5,728 nucleotides of DNA from Candidatus Nealsonbacteria bacterium RIFCSPLOWO2_01_FULL_38_120 (GTDB taxonomy: Bacteria; Patescibacteriota; Minisyncoccia; Minisyncoccales; GWA2-38-27). Both the position numbers and the translations under genes were made by a program. A model generated the notes under the pieces. The model was not told where the DNA came from. It made no database searches and was given only the letters and a program-made list of their open reading frames with translations. Location of the stretch: NCBI GenBank assembly GCA_001821475.1, contig MHMF01000038.1, forward strand, positions 1 to 5,728, written 5' to 3'. This document shows positions 4,374 through 5,728 of this stretch, one piece after another. Position 1 is the stretch's first letter. Each line of letters starts with the position of its first letter.

Positions 4374-5285
4374 ATGACACTCTATAATCAAGCAGATTCT
4401 AACATTCGTAAAACCTGGTTTTATGTCACCGGGTTTTTGGTTCTTGTGATTTTTTTCGGCTGGCTGGCTTCTTATTATTTAAATTCCTACGCTATTTTAT
4501 GGATTGCGGTGATTTACAGCATTTCGGCGAGTTTTATCAGTTATTGGTATTCCGATAAAATAGTTATGGCAATTACCAAAGCCCAGCCGATTGCGAGAGA
4601 GGATAATGCGGAGCTTTATCGGCTTGTTGAAAATCTTTGCATTACAGCCGGACTCCCTCTGCCAAAAATATATATTCTGAACGAAGCCCAGCCAAACGCG
4701 TTCGCGACTGGCCGCGACCCAGAACACGCGGCGATAGCAGTAACAATTGGATTGATGAATAGACTAGAAAGAACAGAATTGGAAGGCGTAATCGCTCACG
4801 AATTGTCCCATATCGGGAACCGAGACGCTCTGCTACAGACAGCCGTGGTAGTTTTGACAGGAGTTGTGGTTATTGTGGCGGATTTATTTGTAAGATTTAG
4901 CATATTCGGCGGAGGATTTGGGGGTAGGCGGAATAGCCGAGATGGAGGCAATGCCGGCGCAATTTTTCTTTTAATTGCCTTGCTTTTTTCCATTTTGGCT
5001 CCATTGGCCGCGACTTTGATAAAATTAGCCATTTCTCGAAAAAGAGAGTTTTTAGCTGATGCCGATGGCGCGCTTTTGACAAGGTATCCCGATGGCTTGG
5101 CAAGGGCGTTGGAGAAAATATCCAGCGACCAATCGCCTCTGCGAGTTGCCAATAATTCAACCGCCCATCTTTTTATCGCTTCGCCATTTAAGTCCGGGCA
5201 GAGGCAAAATTGGGTAAGCAAATTGTTTATGACCCACCCGCCGATTGAGGAAAGAGTGGCGGCGTTGAGAGGAATGAATATGTAA
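4374..5285 (+). CDS. htpX: HtpX-like M48 family membrane zinc metalloprotease
   Basis: HtpX proteases degrade damaged or misfolded membrane proteins, with the active site on the cytoplasmic side. The 303-residue product (E. coli HtpX has 293) shows the zinc motif HELSH (142-146) within VIAHELSHIGNRD, and the third ligand Glu225 in the classic EFLADADGA segment. Two membrane helices lie before the catalytic domain (about 14-34 and 39-58). Two more lie at about 154-175 and 196-220, separated by a Gly/Arg-rich loop (179-194). LNEAQPNAFATGR (102-114) and THPPIEERVAALR (287-299) are also standard. Start ATG 4374 is preferred. GTG 4344, ten codons upstream in frame, lies inside the palindrome and adds residues foreign to the family. 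No Shine-Dalgarno is visible; the palindromes occupy its place. lemA upstream is the expected partner gene. Confidence 0.95.
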   Translation: MTLYNQADSNIRKTWFYVTGFLVLVIFFGWLASYYLNSYAILWIAVIYSISASFISYWYSDKIVMAITKAQPIAREDNAELYRLVENLCITAGLPLPKIYILNEAQPNAFATGRDPEHAAIAVTIGLMNRLERTELEGVIAHELSHIGNRDALLQTAVVVLTGVVVIVADLFVRFSIFGGGFGGRRNSRDGGNAGAIFLLIALLFSILAPLAATLIKLAISRKREFLADADGALLTRYPDGLARALEKISSDQSPLRVANNSTAHLFIASPFKSGQRQNWVSKLFMTHPPIEERVAALRGMNM

Positions 5286-5423
5286 AAATCTTAAATCTCA
5301 AAATTATTGCGCCGCTTTGCGATAATTTATAAGATGTGAATTTGTCCCTTGATAAGATTAAGACAAATTCCTAATATTATCTAATGACAAACCTATATAT
5401 TTTAATTTTGAAATTTAAGATTT
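5286..5423. repeat. 138-bp element with 21-nt inverted ends and two inner hairpins, after htpX
   Basis: The ends 5286-5306 and 5403-5423 are reverse complements at 20 of 21 positions. Inside lie two further stems. AAATTATTGC (5301-5310) pairs with GCGATAATTT (5319-5328), with one G-U pair and an 8-nt loop. GAATTTGTC (5338-5346) pairs perfectly with GACAAATTC (5362-5370). The first inner stem overlaps the outer arm by six bases, so the two compete there. The element starts directly after the htpX stop. It could be a structured 3' UTR and terminator region or a small MITE-like insertion. I see no clear target-site duplication, and the long arms are nearly pure AT. Confidence 0.5.
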
Positions 5424-5439
5424 GAATTTTGAGATTAAT

Positions 5440-5516
5440 TAACAGAGATCGGGTCTCTGTAAGCCCCCTTTTTTGTTTTTATATCTGTGTGCCTACCAGG
5501 TAGGCACACAATGTAA
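5440..5516 (+). repeat. 77-bp intergenic repeat, copy B (upstream of the zinc-ribbon gene)
   Basis: This is the second copy of the repeat at 3580-3656, with 68 of 77 positions identical and no gaps. In this copy the 5' end forms a perfect 7-bp hairpin, ACAGAGA (5442-5448) with TCTCTGT (5454-5460), which is lost in copy A. AAGCCCCCTTTTTT follows, then the 25-nt palindrome. It ends 25 bases before the next ATG. Nothing in it is coding. Confidence 0.75.
5486..5510. promoter_or_regulatory. 25-nt palindrome (12-1-12), copy B, before the zinc-ribbon gene
   Basis: Arms TGTGTGCCTACC (5486-5497) and GGTAGGCACACA (5499-5510) surround a single A (5498). Copy A has T at that place, so each copy is the exact reverse complement of the other. 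It ends 31 bases upstream of the following start codon. See copy A for possible roles. Confidence 0.6.
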
Positions 5517-5541
5517 TTCAAAGTCAAAGTTCAAAGTTATT

Positions 5542-5728
5542 ATGCTTTGTCCAAATTGCAAAAAAATTTTATCAACTTCGCTTCTGCATAATACGGAAGT
5601 GGACTATTGTCCCGCTTGCCTTGGTCTTTGGTTTGAAGAAGACGAATTGCGGCTGGCAAAAGACAATAAAGACGAAGGTCTGAAATGGCTGGACATTGGC
5701 TTGTGGGAAGATGAGAAAAAATTTAAGA
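5542..5728 (+). CDS. zf-TFIIB-type zinc-ribbon protein (5' part, cut by window end)
   Basis: The first 62 residues are present. MLCPNCKKIL and DYCPACLGLWFEEDEL give two CPXC knuckles (C3/C6 and C23/C26) followed by GLWFEEDEL, the zf-TFIIB zinc-ribbon signature (bacterial small zinc-finger proteins, not true TFIIB). The following WLDIGLWEDEKKFK matches what I recall of patescibacterial homologues, in which further domains follow the ribbon. Full length and role are unknown because the frame is still open at the window edge. ATG 5542 starts at the first CPXC motif as usual. No Shine-Dalgarno is seen; the leader is a CAAAGT-type repeat (5517-5537). It shares the 77-bp repeat and palindrome upstream with lemA. 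Confidence 0.85.
   Translation, partial: MLCPNCKKILSTSLLHNTEVDYCPACLGLWFEEDELRLAKDNKDEGLKWLDIGLWEDEKKFK

Noticed and set aside
3580..5516. The repeats as a CRISPR array
   Set aside because: Only two long copies exist, 1860 bp apart, each at an intergenic site and with genes between them. There is no regular spacer pattern and no cas gene.

Overview
The window looks like a piece of a Candidate Phyla Radiation (Patescibacteria, probably Parcubacteria-type) genome. The evidence is indirect: AT-rich DNA, short compact genes with weak or absent Shine-Dalgarno sites, a secreted protein built of 'GW..NIGW' repeats plus a PKD domain, and a lemA–htpX–zinc-ribbon cluster of a kind I associate with these genomes. 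UGA is used as a stop and Trp is encoded by TGG, so there is no sign of the Gracilibacteria code. There is no rRNA or tRNA to settle the assignment.

Layout. 3-56 is the 3' tail of an upstream gene. 174-815 encodes a membrane-anchored extracytoplasmic protein with a DUF5666-like beta region. 874-2127 is a toxin-antitoxin islet. It opens with a 43-bp relic of the start of a minimal nucleotidyltransferase gene (mntA). Next come a short hicB antitoxin gene with its own good promoter and a frameshifted hicA toxin relic. It closes with an intact mntA–hepT (MNT–HEPN) pair that has all the expected motifs. 2184-3515 encodes a large secreted, tryptophan- and cysteine-rich repeat protein with a PKD domain. 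3691-5285 holds lemA and htpX (an M48 membrane protease), followed at 5542 by the start of a zf-TFIIB-type zinc-ribbon protein cut by the window edge.

The most unusual part is between the genes. lemA, htpX and the zinc-ribbon gene are each preceded by 25-nt palindromes of the same design (12-nt arm, one central base, 12-nt arm, ends YGTGT...ACACR). Two of these sit inside a 77-bp repeat that occurs twice, 1860 bp apart. The two copies differ by eight transitions and by one complementary swap at the palindrome centre. A 138-bp structure with 21-nt inverted ends follows htpX. Three short TACGGG...TCCC hairpins and three C-rich/G-rich hairpins lie near gene ends and starts.

Two genes, mntA and htpX, have a 'ghost' copy of their own first codons a short way upstream (564 and 83 bp). 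The intervening DNA is the hicBA cassette in one case and the tandem palindromes in the other. For mntA all four substitutions between ghost and gene are synonymous, so the ghost once belonged to a working gene.

Functionally the window combines a chromosomal toxin-antitoxin site under turnover (HicBA decaying, MNT–HEPN intact) with cell-envelope functions: an anchored protein, a surface repeat protein, and a LemA/HtpX membrane-quality-control pair. No integrase, transposase or CRISPR array is visible.
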